From MFD01213-c1 sp963704405 (GTDB taxonomy: Bacteria; Planctomycetota; Phycisphaerae; Tepidisphaerales; Tepidisphaeraceae), in NCBI GenBank assembly GCA_963704405.1, contig OY969903.1, positions 248,001 to 312,000 of the forward strand: a stretch of DNA of 64,000 nucleotides. Direction: 5' to 3'. The position numbers and the translations under genes are program-made. The notes under the pieces were generated by a model. The model was given only the letters and a program-made list of their open reading frames with translations, searched no databases and was not told the DNA's origin. Below are positions 16,630-26,181 of this stretch, piece by piece (position 1 is the first letter of the stretch; each line of letters begins with the position of its first letter).

Positions 16630-19600
16630 TCATGCTGAGCCGGTGAGGAGTTCGGGTTTGGGGCGTGTTGAGATAAACGCCTGGATGGTTTGCATATCAT
16701 AGCGGGCAATGCACTGGCGGAGGAAATCGGCGGCGGGAGAAGGCATTTCATTTTGCTGTTCTAGTTCGTTTGCGATGCGCTTGAGGTCTGTGATGCTGTA
16801 GACGTCGCACGCCGCGGCGATGCGCTGCTGGAGGCCGGGGGGGAGATCGATTCCGTCGGGGAATTTTTCGGGAAGGGTTGAGGGTTTTGGCGGGGCTTCG
16901 AATTCAAATTCTGCACCGAGCAAGGCGGCAAGGGTCATGCAGATGCGTTCGCGTTCGATGGGTTTGGCGAGGACGTCATGGAAGCCGGCGTCGACGTAGC
17001 TTTGGCGTTCATGGGTGAAGGCGGAGGCGGAGGTGGCGACGAGCCTGGGGGTTTGGCGGCCGCAGCGGCGGACGATTTCGGCGGCGGTTTCGACGCCGCT
17101 CAGGCCGGGCATCATGATGTCGATGAAGAGGATGTCGGGCTGAAGGGCCTCGAGGATTTCCAAAGCGGCGGAACCTGATTCGGCGGTGCTTACGGTGCAA
17201 CCGAGCCGGCGAAGGATTTCGGCGATTACGTTGCGGTTTTCGGGGACGTCGTCGACGACCATTGCGGAGATGGAGGAAGAGGGGAGCAACCGGATGACTT
17301 CATGCCACGACTCGGCATATGGAGTTTTAAATTTTCCATCGGCGGCGGGAGAGAGATCGAGGGAAAAATAGAACCGCGAGCCTGCGCTGATCTGGGAGGT
17401 AAATGCGAGCTGGCCGCCCATAAGCTGGACGTGGCGATTGGCAATGGCGAGGCCCAGGCCGGTTCCGCCGCGTGCGGCACCGGTGGTGGTTTGCTGGAAG
17501 GGCTCGAAGATTCCGGGCTGTGCGTGGGCGGCGATGCCGATGCCGGTGTCTTTTACTTCAAAGCGATAGCGGGCGTTTCCTTCGGAGTAAATCGCGAGGG
17601 AGATGTGGCCGCGATCGGTGAATTTGACGGCGTTGCCGAGGAGGTTGATGAGGACCTGGCGGAGCTTGCGTTCGTCGCCGCTGACGATGGAAGGTTCGAG
17701 CGGATGGGCGATGTCGATGTGCAGCTCGATTCCTTTTTGGAAACACTTCTGGCGGAACATGCTGGCGACATCGCGGATGGTCCTGGCGAGATGGAATTCT
17801 TCGCGGCGGATTTCGACGTGGCCGGCTTCGATCTTGGAGAGATCGAGAATGTCGTTGATGAGGCCCATGAGATGGCGGCCGCTGCCGAGGATGGTTTCGA
17901 CGGCGTCGCGGCAGTTGGGATGAAGGGCGGGGTCGCGATGGAGGAGCTGGGCGTAGCCGAGGATCGCATTCATGGGTGTGCGAATCTCGTGGCTCATGTT
18001 GGTGAGGAATTCGCTCTTGGCATGATTGGCCGAGGCGGCTACTTCCTCGGCGGCGTTGCGCTCGGTGATTTCGGTTTGAAGCGATTCGTTTGATTTGGCG
18101 AGCTCGCAGGTGCGGTCGAGCACGCGCTGCTCGAGCTCGAGATGGGCCTGTCGAAGGGCTTCTTCGGAACGTTTGCGTTCGGTGATGTCGACGACGGTTC
18201 CTTCGTAGTAGAGGATGTTGCCCCGCTGGGAGCGGACGGCGCGTGCGTTTTCGGAGATCCAGATGATGGTGCCGTCTTTGCGGTAGACTTCGGATTCGAA
18301 ATCGGAGACTTCGCCTTTGGTCTGCACGTGGTTGACGAAGGCGGCCCGCTGTGCGCGCTTGACGTAGAGCTGGCCGGCGATGTTGTCCAGATCGTGCATG
18401 AGCTGGGCGGGGGTGTCGTAGCCGTAGATGCGGGCGAGGGCGCGGTTGGCGCTGATGTAGCGGCCTTCGGGGGAGGTTTGGAAAATCCCTTCGATGGCGT
18501 TTTCGACGATGCTGCGGAATTTGATTTCGGCGAGGCGTGCGGCTTCTTCGGCGCGTTTGCGGTCGTGGACTTCGCGGGAGAGTTCGGCGGTGCGTTCGAC
18601 GACGCGGCGTTCGACTTCGGCGGTCCGGCGAGCGCCGGTGAAGACGTAGGCGCTGAGGAGGATGGTGAGCAAAAGACCGGCGCCGAGCACCGCAGCCGAC
18701 TGGCCGGTGTCATGGCTGGCTATGAAGGTGTCGGTGGGGACGAGGATCAGCTTCCACTGACGGCCTGCGACATCGAGCGAGGCCGAACCGACAAGCATCT
18801 CAGCGGCTTTGGAAGTATTGGCGGAGAGGTCGCCGGATGAGTAAATCGAACCTGCGCCTGCGGATTCGTCGGCAATCCGAACGCGGAGGCCTTCGCGGAC
18901 CAGGTCCACTTCGGCGGATCGGACCAGGTCCTGCAGGCGAAAGACGGCGGAAGCGAAACCGATGAGGGTGGCGCGGCGCAAGGCGGGGGTTGCGATCTCG
19001 CCGGCGCTGCAATTGTAAACAGGCTGATAGACGACGAAGCCAAGCTGGTTATCGGGTTCCTGGACGAGATGAATCGGTGCGGTGGCGGTGGGGTTGCCGG
19101 TATCGCGGGCGCGCACAGGGCGCGGCCGCGGAGGGGGCTGGATTCGAGTTCGAAACCGACGGCGATGCGGTTGTTGGCTTCGGGTTCGATGTAGTAGATG
19201 GGGAAATATTCGTCTTTGGTGGCGGCGGGTTGGAGTTGGCCGGAGGGGTCCTGATCGGTTAAGGCAAAGTTGGTGAAGCCTTCGCGGCGGGCTTTGGCTT
19301 CAAACTGCGTTCGCTGACTATTGAGAACCCGCGGCGTCCATCCCAAGGCGAGGAGCTCCGGCTGGCGTTTGAGCGCATCGGAGACAAATACGCGAAAGCC
19401 GGTACGGTCGACAGAATCGCGCGTGCGGAAGAGGGAATCGATGGAATGGAGCACTTCCATCGACCTAAGCATTGTTGTGCGAAGGAGTTCGGCGCGTTCT
19501 TCTGCGCGTTTGTTGACGGCGGTAAGGAGATTTCGACGTTCTTCGGCGCGGAGAAAGCGGAACATGACGGTGGAGAGGATGATACCGCCGACGAGGACGA

Positions 19601-19685
19601 CGAGAAAGGCATAGCTGTGGAGAATGGACGGTCGGGCATTTGCCCGACGCGCTCGATTCGTGACAGTGGCCGAGAAAAAAGGCAT
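16630..19685 (-). CDS. CHASE-PAS hybrid histidine kinase (one frame break)
   Basis: Read through one missing base near 19103-19120, this is a ~1018-residue protein. There is an N-terminal membrane helix (residues 15-37), a periplasmic CHASE domain (AVGFELES, then RARDTGNPTATAPI across the break) and a second helix. A PAS domain follows (FRSIVENAIEGIFQTSPEG), then HisKA (SEFLTNMSHEIRTPMNAILG), HATPase (NLLGNAVKFT, DTGIGI, GGTGLGLAI) and a receiver (MVVDDVPENRNVIAEIL, FIDIMMPGLSG). The junction restores the CHASE consensus exactly, so the break is probably an assembly error. It would sense an external small ligand and phosphorylate the regulator encoded next. Confidence 0.85.
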
Positions 19686-19828
19686 CAACAACCCAGATTT
19701 CGCATTGGTTGAGTGCGTGCTTAAACAGCGCAATTAACCGGTTAACCCCATACGCCGGGGGACACTATGCAAGGGCTGGACCGTGGTTGGAAAGGGAGTG
19801 GGGGAGACGGGAAGGGTTGGGGTGTCGG

Positions 19829-20323
19829 CTATTTTTTTTCCCTGGGGACGAGTTCGAATTGGGGGCTGGGGGTAATGCCGGGGGTTGAGGAGGGGAGGGG
19901 AGTGAAGCGGCGGCATTGGAGCGTATGGGGAATTTTCAGGGAGGCGAGGAGGGCCTCGATGGGGCCGTCAGGGGGGGTGGCGATTTCGATTCCTTCGATT
20001 TGGATCGGGGCGTGTAAATTGCCTAATTCGTAAGCTATGGTGGCGAGGGTCTGGGGGTGTTCGATTTGGGCGATGAGGAGGTTGCAGGGTTCTACGTGGA
20101 CGGCGATTTTGTGGTGTGGGGTTTGGGTGAGGATGTCGCCGTGGTGGAGGGATTGGTTGGGGGGGAGGAGGATGCGAAGGGGGTGACCGCTGCGGGTGGT
20201 TTTGCGGAGGGCGCGGCGTTGGCATTCTTGCCATGTCAGGGGGAGCCAGTCTATGTCGGTGGGCGGGGCATTTGGTGGGGGGGCGGGGGTGAAGAGGTTG
20301 CCTAGGATGGATTCTATGAGCAT
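19829..20323 (-). CDS. ureE: Urease accessory protein UreE (orphan)
   Basis: 164 residues from the ATG of MLIESILGNL; the frame upstream is open but looks non-coding. The core matches UreE: LPLTWQECQRRALRKTTRSGHPLRILLP, then HHGDILTQ, and YELGNLHAPIQIEG, whose His is the conserved metal ligand. No His-rich tail. UreE delivers nickel to urease. No ureABC, D, F or G is in the window. The surrounding plus strand is extremely G-rich (19750-20300). Divergent from metF. Confidence 0.8.
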   Translation of the reverse strand: MLIESILGNLFTPAPPPNAPPTDIDWLPLTWQECQRRALRKTTRSGHPLRILLPPNQSLHHGDILTQTPHHKIAVHVEPCNLLIAQIEHPQTLATIAYELGNLHAPIQIEGIEIATPPDGPIEALLASLKIPHTLQCRRFTPLPSSTPGITPSPQFELVPREKK

Positions 20324-20493
20324 GAGTGCAGGTGGTAACACGGGGGTGTGGGGGTGTCTAATGTGGATTGACGGGGGTTTAGTTCTTTGGGGGCGCGAGA
20401 TGTTTGCGATGATCAGGTGCGGCTCGTGGTTAAACAACTTTGGTTGTGTAAAATGTGGCGGCAATGGCATTGATTGAGCCTGAAGGAAGCCGC

Positions 20494-21369
20494 ATGCGGA
20501 TTGATCGGATATTGAGTCCTGGGCAGCTGACCGTTTCGTTCGAGTTCTTCCCACCGAAGACCGACGCAGGGTTTCAGTCTTTGTTTCAGACGATTGATGA
20601 CCTGAAAGCGATTAAGCCGAGCTATGTGTCGGTGACCTACGGGGCGGGGGGCAGCACGCGGGAAAAGACGGTCAACCTAGTTGAGCGGATTCAGCGGGAA
20701 CTGGGGATTCGGTCGATGGCTCACCTCACCTGCGTGGGGCATACGGCGGATGAGATCGGTTCGATTTTGGATGATCTTTGGAAAGCGGGGATTCGCAACG
20801 TCCTCGCTTTGCGGGGCGATCCACCAGCGGGGCAGAGCCAGTTTGTGGCGACAGCCGGGGGGTTCGCTAATGCGGATGAGCTCGTCAAATATACCGCCGA
20901 CCGACATGATTTTTGCATTGGCGTGGCGGGGTATCCGGAGGGGCATCCCCAGTGCCTGAATAAAACGCGCGATCTGGAACACCTCAAGCGTAAGGTCGAT
21001 AACGGAGCGGCGTTTATTGTGACGCAGCTTTTCTTTGACAACACCGACTTCTACCGGTTCCGGGATGCGGCCCGTGGGATGGGCATCCAGGCGCCGATCG
21101 TGGCGGGGCTGATGCCGATCTTAAATGTTGCGCAAATCAAGCGTTTCATCAGTATGTGCGGGGCCAAGATTCCGCAGCCGCTGCTGCTGAAGCTGGAGGC
21201 GCTGGAGCGCGATCCGGAGGCGGTTTATTCGGCGGGCGTTGATTATGCGACGGTTCAGTCGAACGATCTGCTGGCTAATGGTGTGGACGGCATCCACTTC
21301 TACACGTTGAATAAGAGCAAGGCGACGGTTCAAATCTGCAAGTCGCTCAAGATGCCGCACGTCGCGTGA
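20494..21369 (+). CDS. metF: 5,10-methylenetetrahydrofolate reductase
   Basis: 291 residues from the ATG at 20494, with GAAGGA six bases ahead. A TIM barrel that reduces methylene-THF to methyl-THF with FAD. Family landmarks: VSFEFFPPKTDAGF at the N-terminus with the catalytic Glu, SVTYGAGGSTREKT, AHLTCVGHTADEI, ALRGDPPAG, GVAGYPEGHP, FIVTQLFFDN and GLMPILNV. The C-terminal DGIHFYTLNKS is also typical. The window shows no partner methionine gene. Confidence 0.95.
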   Translation: MRIDRILSPGQLTVSFEFFPPKTDAGFQSLFQTIDDLKAIKPSYVSVTYGAGGSTREKTVNLVERIQRELGIRSMAHLTCVGHTADEIGSILDDLWKAGIRNVLALRGDPPAGQSQFVATAGGFANADELVKYTADRHDFCIGVAGYPEGHPQCLNKTRDLEHLKRKVDNGAAFIVTQLFFDNTDFYRFRDAARGMGIQAPIVAGLMPILNVAQIKRFISMCGAKIPQPLLLKLEALERDPEAVYSAGVDYATVQSNDLLANGVDGIHFYTLNKSKATVQICKSLKMPHVA

Positions 21370-21517
21370 TGGTTTAGCTGCCGGTTTTTTTGCATTTTCG
21401 TCGATATTCCTTATTGGACTGGCGTGCGTGTATGCGCCGGCTTCCGCTAGAATCAAAGTTTCTGAAGCGGACCGGGATTCGCAATCGGGCGGGCTTAATC
21501 GAGTTGGAGTGAGTCGG

Positions 21518-22871
21518 ATGGGCCGAAAAATTGCATGTGGATTGATTGTCGCGGCCCTTGGGGTTCCTCTGGGTTGCGCCTCGCGCTCGCCTAAGACTTT
21601 GACGGCGGATGCGTTCATGCCGAAACCGGCCGTGAATGGCGGCGAGGCGATCCAGCAGCCCCGGCCATTGGCATCGGCCGACGCGGCCATAGAAGACGCT
21701 CCGATCGATTCGCCGAAAAAAGCGTCGGTCATGCCTTCGACGATGCCGTCTTTTGCTAACATTGGCGCTCCGCTCGAACAATCGCCGGCGGTTTCGACGA
21801 CCAATCCAAGTCCTTCAGTCGCCAGCTCCACCTCCGAACCTGCCGGGCAATCAGCTCCGAAGCTGCAGGAAGGTCTCTACATGACGCTCGGGGGGGTGGT
21901 GGCTGACGTCAACGGCACACCGATCTTCGCCAATACATTAATCTCGCTGCTGGATAAGCAACTGGCGATCAAAGCGCGTGAGATGGACGCCGATAGCTTC
22001 CGCACTTATGCCGCTGACCTGCTCGGGCGTCAGCGTGAGACGCTGATTTCCGATGAAGCGGAACTGGCTGCCGCCGAGCGGTTGCTGAATGCGGATGACA
22101 AAAAAATTATCGAGCAGATGGCGATGCCGCAGTATCGGCAGCAGCTTGTCACTGAATCCGGCGGCTCGGTGGAACTGGCGAAGCATAAGGCCCGTGCGGA
22201 TGGGCAGGATTTTGACGACCTGATGCGCCAGCATTACCGGCAGTTGATGCAGCAGATGTTTTATCAGCGCCGTATCTGGCCGCGGGTGCAGGTTTCGGCG
22301 GCGGACATGCGTGACTTCTATCGCGCGAATGTCGATCGGCTTTATACCGAGCATGACCAGGCGAAGTTTCGCGTCATTAAAATTGATCCCAAGCGCATCG
22401 GCGGCGCGAACGCCGACGCCGCGGCGCTGGATCGCGCCAAGCTCATTCGTGAAAAGGCGATTCGCGGAGATGATTTCACCGCACTGGCCTCTTCTGAAAA
22501 TCAGGACGACTACCTGAAATCGCGCGGGTGATCCGGGCGGGTGGATGCAGCGGGATTCATATCGCATTGAGGAAGTGGATCATGCCGTCTGGAAGCTAAG
22601 CCCGGGGCAGGTCAGCGAGCCCATTCTGTCGGATGGGGCTTATTACGTTGTGAAATTGGAAGACCGAAAAATGGGCCGGGTGCGGCAGTTTGAAGATCAG
22701 ACGGTGCAGGATGAAATTCGGGATCGGCTTCGGCAGGAGCAGTTTGCAATGTTCCGCGAAGCGTTCCGTTCGGAGTTGTCGCAGGAAGCCGTTATTCGGC
22801 GGGATGACACGGGCCTGTCCGCCGCCGTGGATATGGCGATGCAGAAATACACGCAGTGGGCGCAGCGATAA
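21518..22871 (+). CDS. SurA-like peptidyl-prolyl isomerase lipoprotein (one frame break)
   Basis: About 450 residues, read across a frame change at 22526-22528 (one base extra or two missing in a G run), which would restore a GGDPGGW parvulin segment. The start at 21518 has GGAG eight bases ahead and gives a signal ending in GVPLGC, a possible lipobox. A Ser/Pro-rich linker precedes a SurA N-like helical domain (GVVADVNGTPIFANTLI ... RQRETLISDEAEL). The PPIase part has YRIEEVDHAVWKLSPGQVSEPI and YYVVKLEDRK. It is probably a periplasmic foldase for outer-membrane proteins. Convergent with the next gene. Confidence 0.8.
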
Positions 22872-22891
22872 AGCGCTGGGCTCTTTTGCGG

Positions 22892-23938
22892 CTACATCAA
22901 CTTCTGTGTTGAAATGGATTCCACAATGCGCGTCGCCACTTCGACCGCCGCCAGGCCATCCTCGGCGGGCACCTCAGGCTGCGAACGATTCTTTACCGCA
23001 TTAATGAACGATTCGAGCTCTGCGCGCAGCGGATCGGCGTCATCGATCTGCAATTCCTGAATAGTCACCAAATCCGCGAAGTTCAGATCGGAAAGATCCT
23101 GGATTTCGCCGGAGCGAATTCTCGCGACGGCGTCGCGGATGGCATCGACGTTGCCGCTGCGGTGGGCGACGATGCCATACCGTTTCTGGTAGTCGACGGA
23201 GACATAGGCGTCGTTGGAGAAAACGCGCAGCTTGCGTTCGGTTTTCAGCGCCAAGCGCGATGCGGTGATGTTGGCGACGCAGTTGTTTTCAAAAACCAGG
23301 CGGGCGTTGCAGATATCTTCGGCTTCGCCGGTAATGCTGACGCCGGTGGCGTCGATGCGCGCGACTTTGGAGTCAGCGAGCTGCAGCACGATGTCGATGT
23401 CGTGGATCATCATGTCGAGCACAACACCGACGTCGATGCTGCGGAATGTCAGGGGGCTGATGCGGTTTACTTCGATGAAACCGGGTTTGATGTTCATCTG
23501 CCGCATGGCGCGAATGGCGGGGTTGAAGCGTTCGATATGCCCGACCTGCACGGTCACACCAGCGCGGCGGCCGCCTTCGACGATCTGCTTAGCGCCGGCG
23601 ACATCCTTGGCCAGCGGTTTTTCGATCAGGCAGGCCACGCCGCGGTCCATGCAGAGCTTGGCGACTTCGGGGTGGGCGGTCGTTGGCACGGCGATGGTGG
23701 CCGCGGCGACCTGTGAGAGAAGATCGTTCAGATTTTCAAATGCCCTGGAGCCGTATTCCTCGGCGGCGTCCCTGGCGGCATCGGGACTGGAATCATAAAC
23801 GCCGACCAGCTTCACCTGCGGCATCTGGCTATAAAAACGCGCATGCAACTTCCCCATCCGTCCGCATCCGATGACGCATACCGGCAGAGGACCAAAAACG
23901 GGAACCATCGGATTTAGTTTAGGTTTGGTATCGCTCAC
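22892..23938 (-). CDS. Gfo/Idh/MocA oxidoreductase, possibly UDP-GlcNAc 3-dehydrogenase (GnnA-like)
   Basis: 348 residues starting at GTG. The N-terminal Rossmann fold has VCVIGCGRMGKLHARFY. The catalytic Lys is in CLIEKPLAKD, with QVGHIERFNPAIRA and LDMMIHDIDIVLQL. These segments are typical of the subgroup often found near lpxA, which includes UDP-GlcNAc 3-dehydrogenases for 2,3-diamino lipid A. lpxA and lpxC-fabZ lie 1.2 kb upstream on the same strand, which supports this, but no aminotransferase partner is seen and the substrate remains inferred. Confidence 0.75.
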   Translation of the reverse strand: MSDTKPKLNPMVPVFGPLPVCVIGCGRMGKLHARFYSQMPQVKLVGVYDSSPDAARDAAEEYGSRAFENLNDLLSQVAAATIAVPTTAHPEVAKLCMDRGVACLIEKPLAKDVAGAKQIVEGGRRAGVTVQVGHIERFNPAIRAMRQMNIKPGFIEVNRISPLTFRSIDVGVVLDMMIHDIDIVLQLADSKVARIDATGVSITGEAEDICNARLVFENNCVANITASRLALKTERKLRVFSNDAYVSVDYQKRYGIVAHRSGNVDAIRDAVARIRSGEIQDLSDLNFADLVTIQELQIDDADPLRAELESFINAVKNRSQPEVPAEDGLAAVEVATRIVESISTQKLM

Positions 23939-24057
23939 GGAAGGATATTAACCGGAGGGACGGTGCGTGTCTCATGTGCGCCGCGGAGGCGCGTTTGCGC
24001 AATCATGCAGTTTCCCTCCCCTCTTCGGGCATCCCGCATAGAAGGGACCAGAGAGTT

Positions 24058-25009
24058 TCACACCGCTGAGGGCACACCTGATTGGATCATCCGCGAGCTT
24101 GCCCTGCGGTAGAAGGTGTATCCGAACCATGCGCCGTAGCAGAGCACCAGCGAAGCGGCGGCGAAGGTGATGGAGAATTGCGTGGAATGGGTGACTTTCC
24201 GGATGACGACAAAAAAATCTCCCGCCACGCCGGCGGCCAGAGGGACCATCGACCACAGAATAATTCGACTGGCGAAATTATAAAACCGCATGGTCTCTTC
24301 GCCGTCTTCCACGATCCGGTGATACGCCGCCGGCGTCATCAGAAGAATGGTGGCGATGCCGATCATCGCCAGGCTCGCCATATGAACATATTGCGACGAC
24401 AGAGGCAGCTTGGTGAAGCCTTCCATGAGGATGGCGACGAGTTGGAATCCGAGCAGCGCCTGCGCCGGGGATGATGACGCGGCTTTCGGTCAGGAGCTGA
24501 TTGATCTTGTCCATCAGCCTGGTTTTTTCCTTTGCGGGGTTTGGTTGTTTCTTCATGGAAGACTCCGGATGTTGCTGATTTTTGCGTCGCTGCCAGTGTT
24601 CAAGGCCGAACCAGAAGAAAATCGCGAGAAGGCCCATCAGAATCGCGACGGCGGTTGCGATGCCCGGCCCGGCGATGTTAAGGGTGGCAATATAGAAATC
24701 GAGCGCTATCGCCGCCCCGAAGGGCCATAAGGCCCAGCAGACAGTAGTGGTTGTGAAGGAATGCACAGCCTCGGTTCCTTCACCTTCTTCGGTGATCTGA
24801 TGAAACGCCGCCGGCCACATCAGGAGCATATTGGCGAAAAGGATGCAACCCAGGCCGGTGAGCTTTAGATATTGGGCATGAGGTGGAAGCTGATCGAACC
24901 CTGGTTCCAGGGTCGCGCGGTATTGAAAGCCCAGCAGGATCTGGCTGCCGAGGACGAGCATCCTCGCCTCATCGAGCGCCAGCTTGATCTTGTCTTGTAG
25001 CTCTGCCAT
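24058..25009 (-). CDS. Membrane protein with two DUF6328-like domains (one frame break)
   Basis: About 318 codons read across a frame change at 24457-24470 (two bases missing or one extra). It is an internal duplication. Unit 1 has ARMLVLGSQILLGFQ, then MLLMWPAAFHQITEEGEGTE. Unit 2 has SRVIIPG, the break, then LLGFQLVAILMEGF and ILLMTPAAYHRIVEDGEET. Each unit has about four membrane helices; a polar linker (MKKQPNPAKEKTRL) joins them. Aligning the units favours two missing bases, restoring GAQALLGFQ. Function unknown. Confidence 0.7.
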
Positions 25010-25160
25010 GACAACCGTGAGCCCGGCCCATCCGTGGGCTCAGCGACGTCTGATGAGTAATAAGATAGAAGGGGAGCAAAAGGGCGCAAGCGCGCGAATT
25101 GAAGAATCTTCGGAAGTTTTTAGCCAATAATTATCAGCCGTGCATTCCGTGCGCGTGCTT

Positions 25161-26000
25161 TTACTCTGCCGACGGTGCAGCGGGAGGGGCGCTTCCCTTT
25201 TTTGGCCGCAGGCTTTCCAGATATCGGCCGTGTTTCCCGCAATTGCGGCGGCGGAGAAACTCTACCATCGCCTTTACCTGCGGATGCAGCCCGTTCATCG
25301 TGTCGAAATCGGCCAAGGCGGTGGCGAATGGTTTTTCGCGGTTGAAGAACAACCGCCGCGCCGCTTCTTCAACTTCTTCGATATCCGCCGGTGAGAAGCC
25401 GGCTCGTTTCATTCCCTCGGCATTGAGGGCGCGGATTTTGTCGTCATCCGACACCTTCACAAACGGCGGCACATCATGATGAATGCGGGCCATGCCGGCG
25501 ATGAATGCATAGTCACCGATCGTCACATAATGGTGGCTTGCCGCCGCTCCGGACATTACGACGTTGTTTCCCACATGCACATGGCCGGCGAGCATGACAT
25601 TGTTCGCCAGGACGCAGTTATTGCCGACGTGGCAGTCATGTCCGATATGGCAATTCACCATGAGCAGGTTGCCGTCTCCGACGATCGTGACTCCGCCGCC
25701 CAGGGTCGTGCCCAGGTGGATGGTGACGGCTTCGCGGATGAGATTGCGATTGCCAATGATCAGGCTGGAATTTTCGCCGCGAAATTTCTTATCCTGCGGG
25801 ACACCGCCGATCGCGGAAAAGGGAAAGAACGTATTCCCCTCACCAACGGTGGTATTGCCGCCGATTGCCACGTGGCTGATCAATCGATTCCCCGGCCCCA
25901 GCGTCACATCCGGCCCGACCGTGCAGAACGGCCCCACCTCAACGTCATCAGCAACGCGAGCCTTTGGATCAACCACAGCCAGGGGCGAAATCTTGGGCAT
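25161..26000 (-). CDS. lpxA: UDP-N-acetylglucosamine acyltransferase LpxA
   Basis: 279 residues. A left-handed beta helix of hexapeptide repeats fills residues 1-190 (VVDPKARVADDVEVGPFCTV). The catalytic His is in NCHIGHDCHVGNNC. The C-terminal helical domain has ALNAEGMKRAGFS, which fits LpxA. It transfers the first acyl chain onto UDP-GlcNAc in lipid A synthesis. Reading RNLIREAVTIHLGTT in place of the usual RE-FVTI-RGT is a mild variation. It follows lpxC-fabZ on the same strand after a 180-bp gap of heptamer repeats. Confidence 0.92.
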   Translation of the reverse strand: MPKISPLAVVDPKARVADDVEVGPFCTVGPDVTLGPGNRLISHVAIGGNTTVGEGNTFFPFSAIGGVPQDKKFRGENSSLIIGNRNLIREAVTIHLGTTLGGGVTIVGDGNLLMVNCHIGHDCHVGNNCVLANNVMLAGHVHVGNNVVMSGAAASHHYVTIGDYAFIAGMARIHHDVPPFVKVSDDDKIRALNAEGMKRAGFSPADIEEVEEAARRLFFNREKPFATALADFDTMNGLHPQVKAMVEFLRRRNCGKHGRYLESLRPKKGSAPPAAPSAE

Positions 26001-26025
26001 AATCTTTAAAGACGTCCGGTTTTAA

Positions 26026-26175
26026 TTGTCCGTTGTCAGTTGTCCGTTGTCAGTTGCGAATCGTGATCCAACCATCGTCAACTATCCGTTTGTGTCATTG
26101 TCAGGCGGCGCACCAGACTTCAACCACCGGCGACGGACAACTGACAACTGACCACTGACCACTGACAAGGGACCA
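26026..26175. repeat. Heptameric tandem repeats in inverted arrangement (TTGTCCG / GACAACT type)
   Basis: Left array: TTGTC(C/A)G units at 26026, 26033, 26040, 26047 and 26054. Right array: GAC(A/C)ACT units at 26136, 26143, 26150, 26157, 26164 and 26171. Both have an exact 7-nt period and are inverted complements, so RNA or single-stranded DNA could fold with a ~78-base loop. It fills the gap between lpxA and lpxC-fabZ, ending about 7 bp from the lpxC-fabZ stop. Confidence 0.85.
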
Positions 26176-26181
26176 CACCAG

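Noticed and set aside
21330..21345. tRNA-like GGTTCAAATC within metF
   Set aside because: It is inside a conserved coding sequence with no cloverleaf.
26026..26175. CRISPR array
   Set aside because: Units are 7 nt without spacers; no cas genes in the window.
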